Source: Pseudomonas sp. HN11 (lineage in GTDB: Bacteria > Pseudomonadota > Gammaproteobacteria > Pseudomonadales > Pseudomonadaceae). Taken from it: a stretch of DNA of 64,000 nucleotides. Where the stretch lies: positions 1,871,001 to 1,935,000 of the forward strand of contig NZ_CP089985.1 of assembly GCF_021390155.1 (NCBI RefSeq), read 5' to 3'. The notes beneath the pieces were generated by a model. It searched no databases, had not been told where the DNA came from, and saw only the letters and a program-made list of their open reading frames with translations. Of this stretch, positions 56,248 to 64,000 are shown one piece after another. How positions within the stretch are numbered: the first letter of the stretch is position 1; every line of letters begins with the position of its first letter. The position numbers and the translations under genes are program-made.

Positions 56248-57009
56248 ATGAGCATGACGTTTTCCGGCCAGGTCGCACTGGTAACCGGCGCCGCCGCCGG
56301 TATTGGCCGCGCCACCGCGCTGGCATTCGCCGCCGAAGGCTTGAAGGTCGTGGTTGCCGACCTGGATGCGGCGGGTGGTGAAGGTACCGTTGCCCTGATC
56401 CATCAGGCGGGGGGCGAAGCGCTGTTTGTGCGCTGCAATGTCACGCTGGAGGCGGATGTGCAGCAATTGATGGCGCAGACCATCGCCGCCTATGGTCGCC
56501 TGGACTACGCCTTCAATAATGCCGGGATCGAGATCGAAAAGGGCAAGCTGGCCGACGGCAGCCTGGATGAGTTCGACGCGATCATGGGCGTCAACGTCAA
56601 GGGCGTGTGGTTATGCATGAAGCATCAGTTGCCACTGCTGCTGGCCCAGGGCGGCGGGGCGATCGTCAACACCGCGTCAGTCGCGGGGTTGGGCGCGGCG
56701 CCGAAGATGAGTATTTATGCCGCCTCCAAACATGCGGTGATCGGTCTGACCAAGTCAGCGGCCATTGAGTATGCGAAGAAGAAAGTCCGCGTCAATGCGG
56801 TGTGCCCAGCCGTGATCGATACCGATATGTTCCGCCGTGCCTATGAAGCCGACCCACGCAAAGCCGAGTTTGCCGCTGCCATGCACCCGGTCGGGCGAAT
56901 TGGCAAGGTGGAGGAAATCGCCAGCGCGGTGCTCTACCTGTGCAGCGATGGCGCCGCATTTACCACGGGTCAAGCCTTGGCGGTGGACGGCGGCGCGACC
57001 GCTATCTAA
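56248..57009 (+). CDS. Short-chain dehydrogenase/reductase
   Basis: This 253-residue classical SDR has the cofactor motif VTGAAAGIGRATALAFAAEG with a following Asp (VADLD), which favours NAD(H), NNAGIE, a catalytic Ser (NTASVAG) and YAASKHAV (Tyr and Lys). The C-terminus ends in the usual TGQALAVDGGATAI. The substrate is unknown. It is divergent from the CurA-like gene; the 229-base gap holds both promoters. Confidence 0.92.
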   Translation: MSMTFSGQVALVTGAAAGIGRATALAFAAEGLKVVVADLDAAGGEGTVALIHQAGGEALFVRCNVTLEADVQQLMAQTIAAYGRLDYAFNNAGIEIEKGKLADGSLDEFDAIMGVNVKGVWLCMKHQLPLLLAQGGGAIVNTASVAGLGAAPKMSIYAASKHAVIGLTKSAAIEYAKKKVRVNAVCPAVIDTDMFRRAYEADPRKAEFAAAMHPVGRIGKVEEIASAVLYLCSDGAAFTTGQALAVDGGATAI

Positions 57010-57213
57010 GACCTCGCGCCGCCGCCCATTCGAAAAGGTTTGGGGAGACTGTGGGGCGTTTCCACAGCTGGCAGAGTGCCCTGTCAGATTGTGTATCAGC
57101 AGGTAAATAATTCAATAAAATCAATACTTTAATAAATATCCATGGACGGCCGACATGGGCTTCTGTGCTTAACTGTTCCGGGTTGAATAACAGACAGTTG
57201 AAGTGAGTGGCGC

Positions 57214-58626
57214 ATGGATTTAGGGATCGATCGACAAGCCCTTGTACCGGTGGTGCAGCAAATCATCAGTGCGGTGGCGCAATGGATTCGCACGAGCGGG
57301 GCGGGCCCTGGCACACGCTTGCCGTCCATTCGACAGGTGGCCCTCGATAACCTGCTCAGCCAATCCAGCGTGATCGAGGCATTCGAGCGGATGGTCGCAC
57401 AGGGCTTGCTGGTGTCGAAGCCGGGGTCTGGTTTTGTGGTGGCCCAGCCGCCGGCTTTGCATGAGGGGCAGTGGTACGAAGGCGCAGAGCGACAATGGGG
57501 CGCCTTCGCGGATAATCCATTAGGCGAGCTGAAACTGGGCTGCGGCTGGTTGCCGGATGCCTGGCGCGAAAGCGATGACATCAGTTACGCGATCCGCGAA
57601 GTGACGCGTACCGACACTGCCGGGCTCTTCAATTACAGCACGCCCCTGGGGTTACCGGCGCTACGTGAGCAATTGCTCAAGCGCCTGACCCGAATCCAGA
57701 TCGCCACCCACCTTGACCGTATCGTCACTACTGCCGGCGCCAGCCATGCCCAGGATTTGCTGATACGTACACTGCTCAAGGCTGGCGACTGCGTGGTGGT
57801 CGAAACGCCTGGCTACGGCAATCTCTATCGGCAACTGGCATTTCACGGTGTAAAACTGTTGCAAGTGCCGCGCACCCGCAGTGGCCCGGACATTCCGGCG
57901 CTGGAGGCCCTGCTGCGGGGGCATCAGCCCAAGTGCCTGTTCATTAATAGCCTGTATCACAACCCTACCGGTTCCAGCCTGTGCCGCACGGTGGCGGAGC
58001 GGTTGTTGGAGCTGGCGCGGCGCGAAAATTTCCTGATCATCGAAGAAGATGTTTTCGGTGACCTGCAACATGCCAGCTGCACGCGACTTTCGGCATTACC
58101 CCATGATGATCGGGTGATCTACGTTTCGAGTTTTTCCAAAACCCTGAGCAGTGCGCTGCGTGTGGGGTATCTGAGTGCCAGCACAGCGATCATCGCGCAG
58201 TTGGCCAACCTCAAGACCTTGACCGGTTTCGGTACGTCGCGCTTTGCCGAGGCAGTAGTGGCAACGCTGCTGGCTAATGGCACCTACCGTAAATGGGTGC
58301 AGCGTTTGCGCAAGCGACTGAGTACGGAGATGGCGGCCACGTTGCAGGTACTGGAGGACGAGGAGTGGGAGGTGTTCGCCGCGCCCGCTGGCGGTATGTT
58401 CCTGTGGGCGCGGCCGGGGATTGTTGATCCGTCGCGGCTGCAAGCCTGTGCCCGACAGCTCGGTGTTTTGTTGTCGCCGGGGGCACTGTTCAGTCCCACC
58501 AGCGAACCCAGTGAGTGGTTGCGCATCAATGTTGCCTATGCTGGTGATCAACGGGCCCTGGCGTTATTCCGCGCCATGGGACCCGCCAGATCGACCTCGA
58601 CCATTCTGAAAACGACGAGCGTGTAG
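57214..58626 (+). CDS. MocR-type (GntR/aminotransferase) regulator
   Basis: This 470-residue protein has an N-terminal GntR winged helix ([20 protein letters not shown], ending at about 75) joined to a fold-type I aminotransferase domain (about 105-460). PLP-binding residues are present: Lys309 in [22 protein letters not shown] at 249-253 and the Asp in IIEEDVFGD. MocR proteins use PLP chemistry for sensing and typically control vitamin B6, GABA or amino acid genes. No obvious target is adjacent, though it may control the upstream SDR or itself. Confidence 0.9.
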   Translation: MDLGIDRQALVPVVQQIISAVAQWIRTSGAGPGTRLPSIRQVALDNLLSQSSVIEAFERMVAQGLLVSKPGSGFVVAQPPALHEGQWYEGAERQWGAFADNPLGELKLGCGWLPDAWRESDDISYAIREVTRTDTAGLFNYSTPLGLPALREQLLKRLTRIQIATHLDRIVTTAGASHAQDLLIRTLLKAGDCVVVETPGYGNLYRQLAFHGVKLLQVPRTRSGPDIPALEALLRGHQPKCLFINSLYHNPTGSSLCRTVAERLLELARRENFLIIEEDVFGDLQHASCTRLSALPHDDRVIYVSSFSKTLSSALRVGYLSASTAIIAQLANLKTLTGFGTSRFAEAVVATLLANGTYRKWVQRLRKRLSTEMAATLQVLEDEEWEVFAAPAGGMFLWARPGIVDPSRLQACARQLGVLLSPGALFSPTSEPSEWLRINVAYAGDQRALALFRAMGPARSTSTILKTTSV

Positions 58627-58739
58627 CTTTTTGCCATTATTGTGGCGCCAACGACTTGTGCTCAGTGCCTTGTGGTTGCGAATCTCGCCTGTGTAACCGG
58701 GCTCGATGGCAACCGCCATTGCAAGAGGATTCAAGTGCA

Positions 58740-60707
58740 ATGATTTCGGCCGTGCAACGACAATTCGCCAACCTCGGTATGGCAAAGAAACTGGGCTTGG
58801 GTTTCACCCTGGTACTGCTGCTGACAGCCTTGGTCGCGGCGATCGGGGTGTGGTCCCTGCAGACCGTTGGCCAGCGCTTCGAAGGGCTCAAGGCCATGTC
58901 GTCGCTGAACAGCGGCTTGCTGAAGGTGCGCCTGATCGAGCAGGACTACGCGCTGCACGCCGACCCCAAGGCTGTCGAAGCTTTGCATGAGAGCGTCGAT
59001 GCCTTGGCGGCTCTTGCGGCCAGTCTCAAGGCCCGGTCGGCGGCCAACGTACCGGTCATGACTGATGTGGAACAGGCCTTGGCGGCCTACCGCAAGGCGT
59101 TCGATGAGTTTGTCGAATTGACCCAGACCAAGGACCTGGCGTTGGAAATGGCCAGTTGGTCGGTGTCCAGCGTCGCTAACAATCTCGACGTGTTGCAGGC
59201 CGGGCTGGCGGACGACGGCGCCTATGGCCTCAAGGAAAGCCAGGGCAAGGAGGGTGCCGAATTTATCGAGCAGGCGGGGCAGGTCAGCCAAGTCTCACGT
59301 TTGATGCTGCAAGCCATGAACGAAGCCCATGTACGTCTGAACCAGAGCCGCAAGGTGAGCGAGGAAGACACTGAGCAGGGCAAGATCGAGCAGGCCGACC
59401 AGGCCCTGGCGCAGGTTGAGCAACTAAAAACGTCGGTCAAGGATTCCGGCTACCAGACCGTGCTCAACGAAGTGGCCGGGCATATCGCCGCGTTCAGTGA
59501 AAAGCTCGGTGAGTACACTGGTTTGCTGGCCCAGGAAAAGGTGGTCTACAAGCAATTGCATGATCGGGCGGACCAAGTGGTCAGCCGGGTCAACCAGGCG
59601 TACGACGCCGAAGACCAGTCGATGCAGGCGCAATTGAAGAAAAGCTCAATGCTGATTCTCGGTTCTTCGGCGCTGGCCTTGCTGGTGGGGTTGATGGCAG
59701 CGTGGGTGATCACCCGCTTGATCGTCGCGCCACTGCGCAGCGTGATTGCTGTGGCGCAGCGGATTGCCGCCGGCGATTTGAGCGGGCGCATGGAGGTCAG
59801 CCGTCGTGATGAAATCGGCCAGTTGATGCAGGCAATGCAACAGATGGGCAACGGCCTGAGCCAAATGGTCAGCGGCCTGCAAGCCGGTATCGAGCAACTG
59901 GCCAGCTCGGCGCATTCATTGTCCAGCGTCACCGAGCAAACCAATGTCGAAGTCAGCAGCCAGAAAGAAGAAACCGAACAGGTCGCCACGGCGATGAACC
60001 AGATGACCGCCACCGTGCACGACGTGGCGCGCAACGCCGAAGAGGCCGCGCAAGCCGCACAGACGGCAGACGACAAAGTCGAGAGCGGCCAGCAGGTGGT
60101 GCGCCAGAGTTTGCAGCGCATTGAATTGCTGGCGACCTCCAGCACCAGTGCCAGCGCCAGTATCGAAAGCCTGAGCGCCGAGATTCAGCATATCGGCACC
60201 GTGTTGAGTGTGATCAAAAGCGTGGCCGAACAGACTAACCTGCTGGCCCTCAACGCCGCCATCGAAGCCGCCCGAGCCGGCGAGCAGGGGCGCGGCTTTG
60301 CAGTGGTGGCTGATGAAGTGCGCGCGTTAGCCAAGCGCACCCAGCAATCCACCGAAGAAATCGAACGCCTGGTCAGTACGTTGCGCAGTGCTGCGCAATC
60401 TTCGGTGCAGCAGATCCAGCAAAGCGGCGAGTTGGTGAAACTGGCGGTCAGCGATGCGCTGGAAACTGAAAGTGCCCTGGGTAGCATCGCGGTGGCGGTG
60501 TCGCTGATCCAGCAGATGAACCAGCAGATTGCCGCGGCAGCCGAGGAGCAAAGCTCGGTGGCCGAAGAGATCAACCGCAGCGTCACCAGCATTCGCGCCA
60601 GTGCCGATCAGTCGGCACTGAGCATGCAGGGCAACGCCGCGTCGAGCATTCAACTGGCGCAGTTGGGCGCGGAACTCAAGGGTATGGTGGGGCACTTCCG
60701 CCTGTGA
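58740..60707 (+). CDS. Methyl-accepting chemotaxis protein with long helical sensor (HBM-like)
   Basis: This 655-residue transducer has membrane helices at about 17-37 and 290-312 around a sensor of roughly 250 residues that is almost entirely helical. This fits the helical bimodular (HBM) domain of McpS, a receptor for TCA-cycle acids in P. putida. HAMP follows, then the signalling domain with tip [20 protein letters not shown] and [17 protein letters not shown]. The ATG at 58740 has AGAGGA upstream and starts the family sequence. The ligand remains an inference. Confidence 0.88.
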   Translation: MISAVQRQFANLGMAKKLGLGFTLVLLLTALVAAIGVWSLQTVGQRFEGLKAMSSLNSGLLKVRLIEQDYALHADPKAVEALHESVDALAALAASLKARSAANVPVMTDVEQALAAYRKAFDEFVELTQTKDLALEMASWSVSSVANNLDVLQAGLADDGAYGLKESQGKEGAEFIEQAGQVSQVSRLMLQAMNEAHVRLNQSRKVSEEDTEQGKIEQADQALAQVEQLKTSVKDSGYQTVLNEVAGHIAAFSEKLGEYTGLLAQEKVVYKQLHDRADQVVSRVNQAYDAEDQSMQAQLKKSSMLILGSSALALLVGLMAAWVITRLIVAPLRSVIAVAQRIAAGDLSGRMEVSRRDEIGQLMQAMQQMGNGLSQMVSGLQAGIEQLASSAHSLSSVTEQTNVEVSSQKEETEQVATAMNQMTATVHDVARNAEEAAQAAQTADDKVESGQQVVRQSLQRIELLATSSTSASASIESLSAEIQHIGTVLSVIKSVAEQTNLLALNAAIEAARAGEQGRGFAVVADEVRALAKRTQQSTEEIERLVSTLRSAAQSSVQQIQQSGELVKLAVSDALETESALGSIAVAVSLIQQMNQQIAAAAEEQSSVAEEINRSVTSIRASADQSALSMQGNAASSIQLAQLGAELKGMVGHFRL

Positions 60708-60734
60708 TCGCCGCGCGCTTGCAGCGATCACAGG
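60701..60734. terminator. Perfect 11-base hairpin over the chemoreceptor stop codon
   Basis: CCTGTGATCGC (60701-60711) pairs exactly with GCGATCACAGG (60724-60734) around a 12-base loop; the TGA stop lies within the first arm. There is no T-run. Placed between convergent genes, it may protect or end both messages. Confidence 0.55.
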
Positions 60735-60743
60735 GGAGGGCGG

Positions 60744-61556
60744 TCAGGCGTTGTTGGCGAGGAAGGTCAGCAGGGCTTCGTTGACGAAGTCCGGGTTTTC
60801 CCTGGCGCTGATATGACCCGCTTCCGGAATCAGGATCAGGCTGCAGCCGATCAGGCCGGCCATCTCCTCGGACTCGGCGGGAGGGCGCGGCTTGTCTTGT
60901 TCGCCGCACATCACCAGCGTGGTGTCGGCGTCCAGGCGCGGCAACTGATCCAGCATGTCCTCACGACTGAAGATCAACCGACCCAGAGGCACGATGCTCT
61001 GCAACAGGCGTTCCTTGGAGTAGCCCTGCAATTGCTGGCGGAAATCCTGGTACAGCGCTGATTCACGGTCGATGCCCGGGCGGAAGAAAATCGGCGCAAC
61101 CACATCCAGCAACGGCTCGGGGATGGCACCGGCATCTTCGATCATCTTGAATAGCGAGAAATAGTACTGGCGCGTGGCCTCCGGCTCGGCGCCCAAATAG
61201 GTGTCCATCAGCACCAGGCTGTTGATCCGCTCGGGCGCCAGCAGCGCCAGGCGTGCGCCCCACATGCCACCGACCGAAAGCCCCACCAGGTTGACCTGTG
61301 GAATATCCAGCTGGTCGAGCAGGGCCAGGGCCTGGCGTGCAAGGTCGTCGAGGGAGCGGGTTTGCGCAGGCAACGAGCCGGATTCACCATGGCCCCACAG
61401 CTCGGGCACGATCACCCGGTACTGTTGCGACAGTGCTTCGATCTGCGGCGCCCACATGTCGGCGTCCCACAGGTAGCTAGAACCCAGCAGGGCGACCGGG
61501 CCGGTACCCTGGTCCAGGTAGTGCAGCGGTTGTCCATCAATGACGGCGACAGGCAT
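60744..61556 (-). CDS. Alpha/beta hydrolase
   Basis: This 270-residue cytoplasmic hydrolase has nucleophile motif VNLVGLSVGGMWGARLAL (GLSVG), oxyanion region LLGSSYLWDADMW, Asp in VMCGEQDKPRPP and His in IPEAGHISARENP. The pattern VPELWGHGESGSLP is shared with haloperoxidase/esterase-type enzymes. AGAGG precedes the ATG at 61556. The substrate is unknown. Confidence 0.86.
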   Translation of the reverse strand: MPVAVIDGQPLHYLDQGTGPVALLGSSYLWDADMWAPQIEALSQQYRVIVPELWGHGESGSLPAQTRSLDDLARQALALLDQLDIPQVNLVGLSVGGMWGARLALLAPERINSLVLMDTYLGAEPEATRQYYFSLFKMIEDAGAIPEPLLDVVAPIFFRPGIDRESALYQDFRQQLQGYSKERLLQSIVPLGRLIFSREDMLDQLPRLDADTTLVMCGEQDKPRPPAESEEMAGLIGCSLILIPEAGHISARENPDFVNEALLTFLANNA

Positions 61557-61673
61557 AGCGGGCCTCTGACTTCAGGGAGTAAGGGGCACTTTTTTACGCT
61601 AGTCGGGCGCGGGGGGATAGATGCAAAGTGATGGCATGTGGCGAACCGGGTTCGCCACAGAGGGAGGGGTAAA

Positions 61674-62444
61674 TCAGTCGTAGATGACTTTCTTCTTCCA
61701 CTCGGCGTCGGCATCCACCACTTTGAGGCCTTCGGTCAGTTCGTTGACCTCATCCTCGGCGGGCTTGCTGTTGGTCAGCACCGTGGAGTTGGCACGGGCC
61801 AGCTGGGCTTCCAGCTGTTGCAACTGTGCGCTGTAGATCACCGGCTCAGGCTGTTTACGCAGGTACTGCACGCCGCGCTCGAACGCCAGGCGTGCCTGGC
61901 CCGGCTGGCCTTGCTGAAGGGCGTGCTGGCCGAGGTTGTTGAAGAATTCGATGTGCAGCAACACCAGGATATGGCGGATCTCCCGAATCCAGTGCTTGGC
62001 CTCGTTGGCCGGCAGGAAGCCGTCCTGGGCGGCGCGAGTGACCTGGCCGTGCAGGGCTTCGAGCAGGAAACGCACGTCCTTGGCCTTGGCTTCGGTCTGG
62101 ATCGGCGCGGGTGGATTGTTCACCGGGATCGATTCGCCCTGGGCCACCCGTGTATTCAGCTCGCCGATGCGGGCTTTCAGCGGTGCGCTGCCTTTGTTGA
62201 GGTTCAACAGGCGCTGGTTGACGTTGAGTTCCAATCGGGTCAGCAATAGTTTGAGCGCCGGGGTCATCAACTGGCCGGGGAAGGTCTCGGTGATTTCACC
62301 GCAACGGCGCAGGCGATCATTAAGCTCGATCTCGGTGCGCTTCTTTTCCAGCTTGTTGTTTTCCACCACGTGGTTCATATAGCCAATGGCGATCAGTATT
62401 GCAATCCCGGCTATTACCAGCAGGGTGATCATGAGTGGTGTCAC
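61674..62444 (-). CDS. Membrane-anchored helical protein, unknown
   Basis: This 256-residue protein has an N-terminal membrane helix (LMITLLVIAGIAILIAIGYM) followed by a soluble, mostly helical part with NHVVENNKLEKKRTEIELND (likely coiled coil), TPALKLLLTRLELNVNQRLL and FFNNLGQHALQQGQPGQARL, which resembles a TPR-like hairpin. I take GTG at 62444 as start because AAAGAGG lies eight bases upstream; the ATG at 62432 lacks a site. No family function is known to me. Confidence 0.7.
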   Translation of the reverse strand: MTPLMITLLVIAGIAILIAIGYMNHVVENNKLEKKRTEIELNDRLRRCGEITETFPGQLMTPALKLLLTRLELNVNQRLLNLNKGSAPLKARIGELNTRVAQGESIPVNNPPAPIQTEAKAKDVRFLLEALHGQVTRAAQDGFLPANEAKHWIREIRHILVLLHIEFFNNLGQHALQQGQPGQARLAFERGVQYLRKQPEPVIYSAQLQQLEAQLARANSTVLTNSKPAEDEVNELTEGLKVVDADAEWKKKVIYD

Positions 62445-62804
62445 CGGTGTGACCTCTTTATAGGGTTTACAGTGGAGTGTAGTGACTGGGGCATCCGGCG
62501 GATAGGACTGATCGACCAGTTGCCCGGGTAGTTTGCTTCTATGGAGATAGGCGCTCCCTGCATGGATGCACATTGCCATCATTTGCCGGAGCGAACTATA
62601 GCGCCTTGTCGGGCGCCAGAATATAGGCGTCAAAGCCCGAACGCGCGCAATCCGCCCGCAAGCCCAAAAAGCAGATCGAAGTCATTGATTTTAATAAATT
62701 AATCCTTGGGGGTTGACGACCTTTCAATCCATCCATAGAATGCGCGCCACTTAACGCGTAAAGCACACAGCGAAACGCGGTTAAGTAGTGAATGTTGTAC
62801 GTGT
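62445..62804. other. Intergenic region before the tRNA cluster
   Basis: No gene is seen in these 360 bases; the upstream extension of the membrane-anchored protein gene is not protein-like. The right part contains a strong promoter (62713-62741) driving the tRNA genes. Confidence 0.6.
62713..62741 (+). promoter_or_regulatory. Sigma70 promoter of the tRNA operon
   Basis: TTGACG and TAGAAT are 17 bases apart, followed by a GC-rich stretch GCGCGCC just downstream of the -10 box, typical of stringently controlled stable-RNA promoters. It ends about 64 bases before the first tRNA. Confidence 0.75.
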
Positions 62805-62880
62805 GTCCCCTTCGTCTAGTGGCCTAGGACACCGCCCTTTCACGGCGGTAACAGGGGTTCGAGTCCCCTAGGGGACGCCA
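62805..62880 (+). tRNA. tRNA-Glu (TTC), copy 1
   Basis: A 76-base gene with encoded CCA. The acceptor stem GTCCCCT pairs with AGGGGAC, the anticodon loop is CTTTCAC with TTC, and the T-arm contains GGTTCGAGTCC. All three copies in this cluster are identical. Confidence 0.97.
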
Positions 62881-62884
62881 ATAT

Positions 62885-62960
<76 letters not shown>

Positions 62961-63064
62961 AGTTTAAGCAGTGTGGCTCTCGGGCGGCACTGAGTGAAAC
63001 CAGGGCATGATCTTCGGATCTAACCTCTGGACACTGAAATACACATCCTGTGTTTCAGTTGTGT

Positions 63065-63140
63065 GTCCCCTTCGTCTAGTGGCCTAGGACACCGCCCTTT
63101 CACGGCGGTAACAGGGGTTCGAGTCCCCTAGGGGACGCCA
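63065..63140 (+). tRNA. tRNA-Glu (TTC), copy 2
   Basis: Identical to copy 1, 260 bases further on. Confidence 0.97.
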
Positions 63141-63143
63141 TTT

Positions 63144-63219
<76 letters not shown>

Positions 63220-63322
63220 ATTTAAACAGTGTGGCCTTCGGGCGGCACTGAGTGAAACCAGGGCATGATCTTCGGATCTAACCTCTGGGCACTGAAACAC
63301 ACACTCTGTGTTTCAGTAGCGT

Positions 63323-63398
63323 GTCCCCTTCGTCTAGTGGCCTAGGACACCGCCCTTTCACGGCGGTAACAGGGGTTCGAGTCCCCTAGGGGACGCCA
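63323..63398 (+). tRNA. tRNA-Glu (TTC), copy 3
   Basis: Identical to copies 1 and 2, 258 bases after copy 2. Confidence 0.97.
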
Positions 63399-63401
63399 TT
63401 T

Positions 63402-63477
<76 letters not shown>

Positions 63478-63700
63478 ATTCTTAATCTACAGATGCCCAC
63501 CAAGGTCTGTAGAGTCTTGATTCCACAGAGGTTTTACTCTGTGGGTCATCCAGCGAAAGCTGCTGAAATCCACGCCTAGCCACGACTTTTTAGTACACGA
63601 AGTAGTACATGAAAAGTGGTCGCTGGGCGTTTCGGTTTCTTCCTGTGATGCCTTCACCGAGAACGGTACACCTCTCCTCATTGCATGATGGAGATGTGTC
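63478..63700. other. Sequence between tRNA-Gly and integrase
   Basis: This 223-base stretch has short inverted repeats (CTACAGA...TCTGTAG near 63487 and CCACAGAG...CTCTGTGG near 63521) and a direct repeat AGTACACGAAGTAGTACATG near 63591. It could contain integrase arm-binding sites. No gene is seen. Confidence 0.45.
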
Positions 63701-64000
63701 ATGGCACTCACTGATACCGCCGTCCGCAAGGCAAAAGCCACGGGCAAAGACTATACCCTCAACGACTTGGATGGCCTGCTGCTCTTCGTGGGCATCAAGG
63801 GCGCGAAGAAGTGGCATTTCCGCTTTTCGTGGATGAGCAAGCAATTTCGCGTTGCCCTCGGGGCCTACCCTGAAATCTCCCTGAAAGAAGCCCGTGCCCT
63901 GGCGATGAGCTGCGCGTGCAGTTGGCCAAAGGCGTCGATCCGCGTGCCTATCGCCGTCAGGCGCAGGAGGCGGCAAGCGCGGCAGCCACCAACACCTTTC
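63701..64000 (+). pseudogene. P4-type tyrosine integrase, 5' part, with a frameshift
   Basis: The gene starts with MALTDTAVRKAKATGKDYTL and continues DLDGLLLFVGIKGAKKWHFR, FSWMSKQFRVALGAYPEISL and KEARALA, the N-terminal DUF4102 arm-binding domain of P4-family integrases. At about 63904 the frame is lost. Reading on in the next frame restores the family sequence DELRVQLAKGVDPRAYRRQA. One G seems to be missing in GCG(G)ATGAG. GGAG precedes the ATG at 63701. The gene runs past the window, so only the first 100 codons are seen. It may be inactive unless the missing base is a sequencing error. Confidence 0.8.

Overview
The window reads as chromosome of a Pseudomonas species, most likely from the P. 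fluorescens group. GC is about 60 percent. Typical Pseudomonas REP pairs built on GTGGGAGCGGGCTTGCTCGCG separate the genes. The gene orders gltA / sdhCDAB-sucAB-lpdG-sucCD and chemoreceptor-fabB-fabA-hybrid kinase-gpsA are ones I know from this genus. This assignment comes from gene content and sequence style; no database search was possible.

Layout. 1-9100: end of a GlcG/DUF336-type gene, a REP-associated transposase (RAYT) with a frameshift, a TetR regulator, a DUF808 membrane protein, an AT-richer orphan gene, an MlaA-like protein coupled to an exported alpha/beta hydrolase, a GH17 glucan enzyme and an orphan betaine-type binding protein. 9260-11230: yjcH-actP acetate uptake. 11410-24450: the TCA core, with gltA divergent from sdhCDAB, sucAB, lpdG and sucCD. 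24800-33840: branched-chain amino acid carrier, thioesterases, htpG and several small enzymes. 33930-41960: chemoreceptor, an IS4-family insertion in the fabB terminator, fabBA, and a three-gene operon of TonB receptor, periplasmic binding protein and hybrid histidine kinase. 44280-52690: gpsA, sixA, a decayed acyl-CoA synthetase, thioesterase and hydrolases, a DUF4892 gene behind a coupled 18-codon leader, an AI-2E-type permease and a two-component pair. 52950-54990: pyrF and an IS110-family element inside a REP. 55000-62450: oxidoreductases, a MocR regulator, an HBM-type chemoreceptor, a hydrolase and a membrane-anchored protein of unknown function. 62700-64000: three tandem tRNA-Glu/tRNA-Gly pairs, then a frameshifted phage-type integrase at the last tRNA-Gly, where a genomic island probably begins and runs off the window.

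How genes work together. ActP brings in acetate, which feeds citrate synthase and the contiguous TCA genes. FabA and FabB make unsaturated fatty acids, and a TetR-type operator lies upstream of fabA. The TonB receptor, binding protein and hybrid kinase overlap or touch one another and look like one outer-to-inner-membrane sensing relay.

The most notable finding is in the IS110-family element (about 53677-54912). Its non-coding 5' region can fold into two loops. One carries segments matching the two halves of the interrupted REP target. The other carries segments matching the two ends of the element. This is the layout of a bridge RNA (a programmable recombination guide), here apparently aimed at the host's REP repeats.
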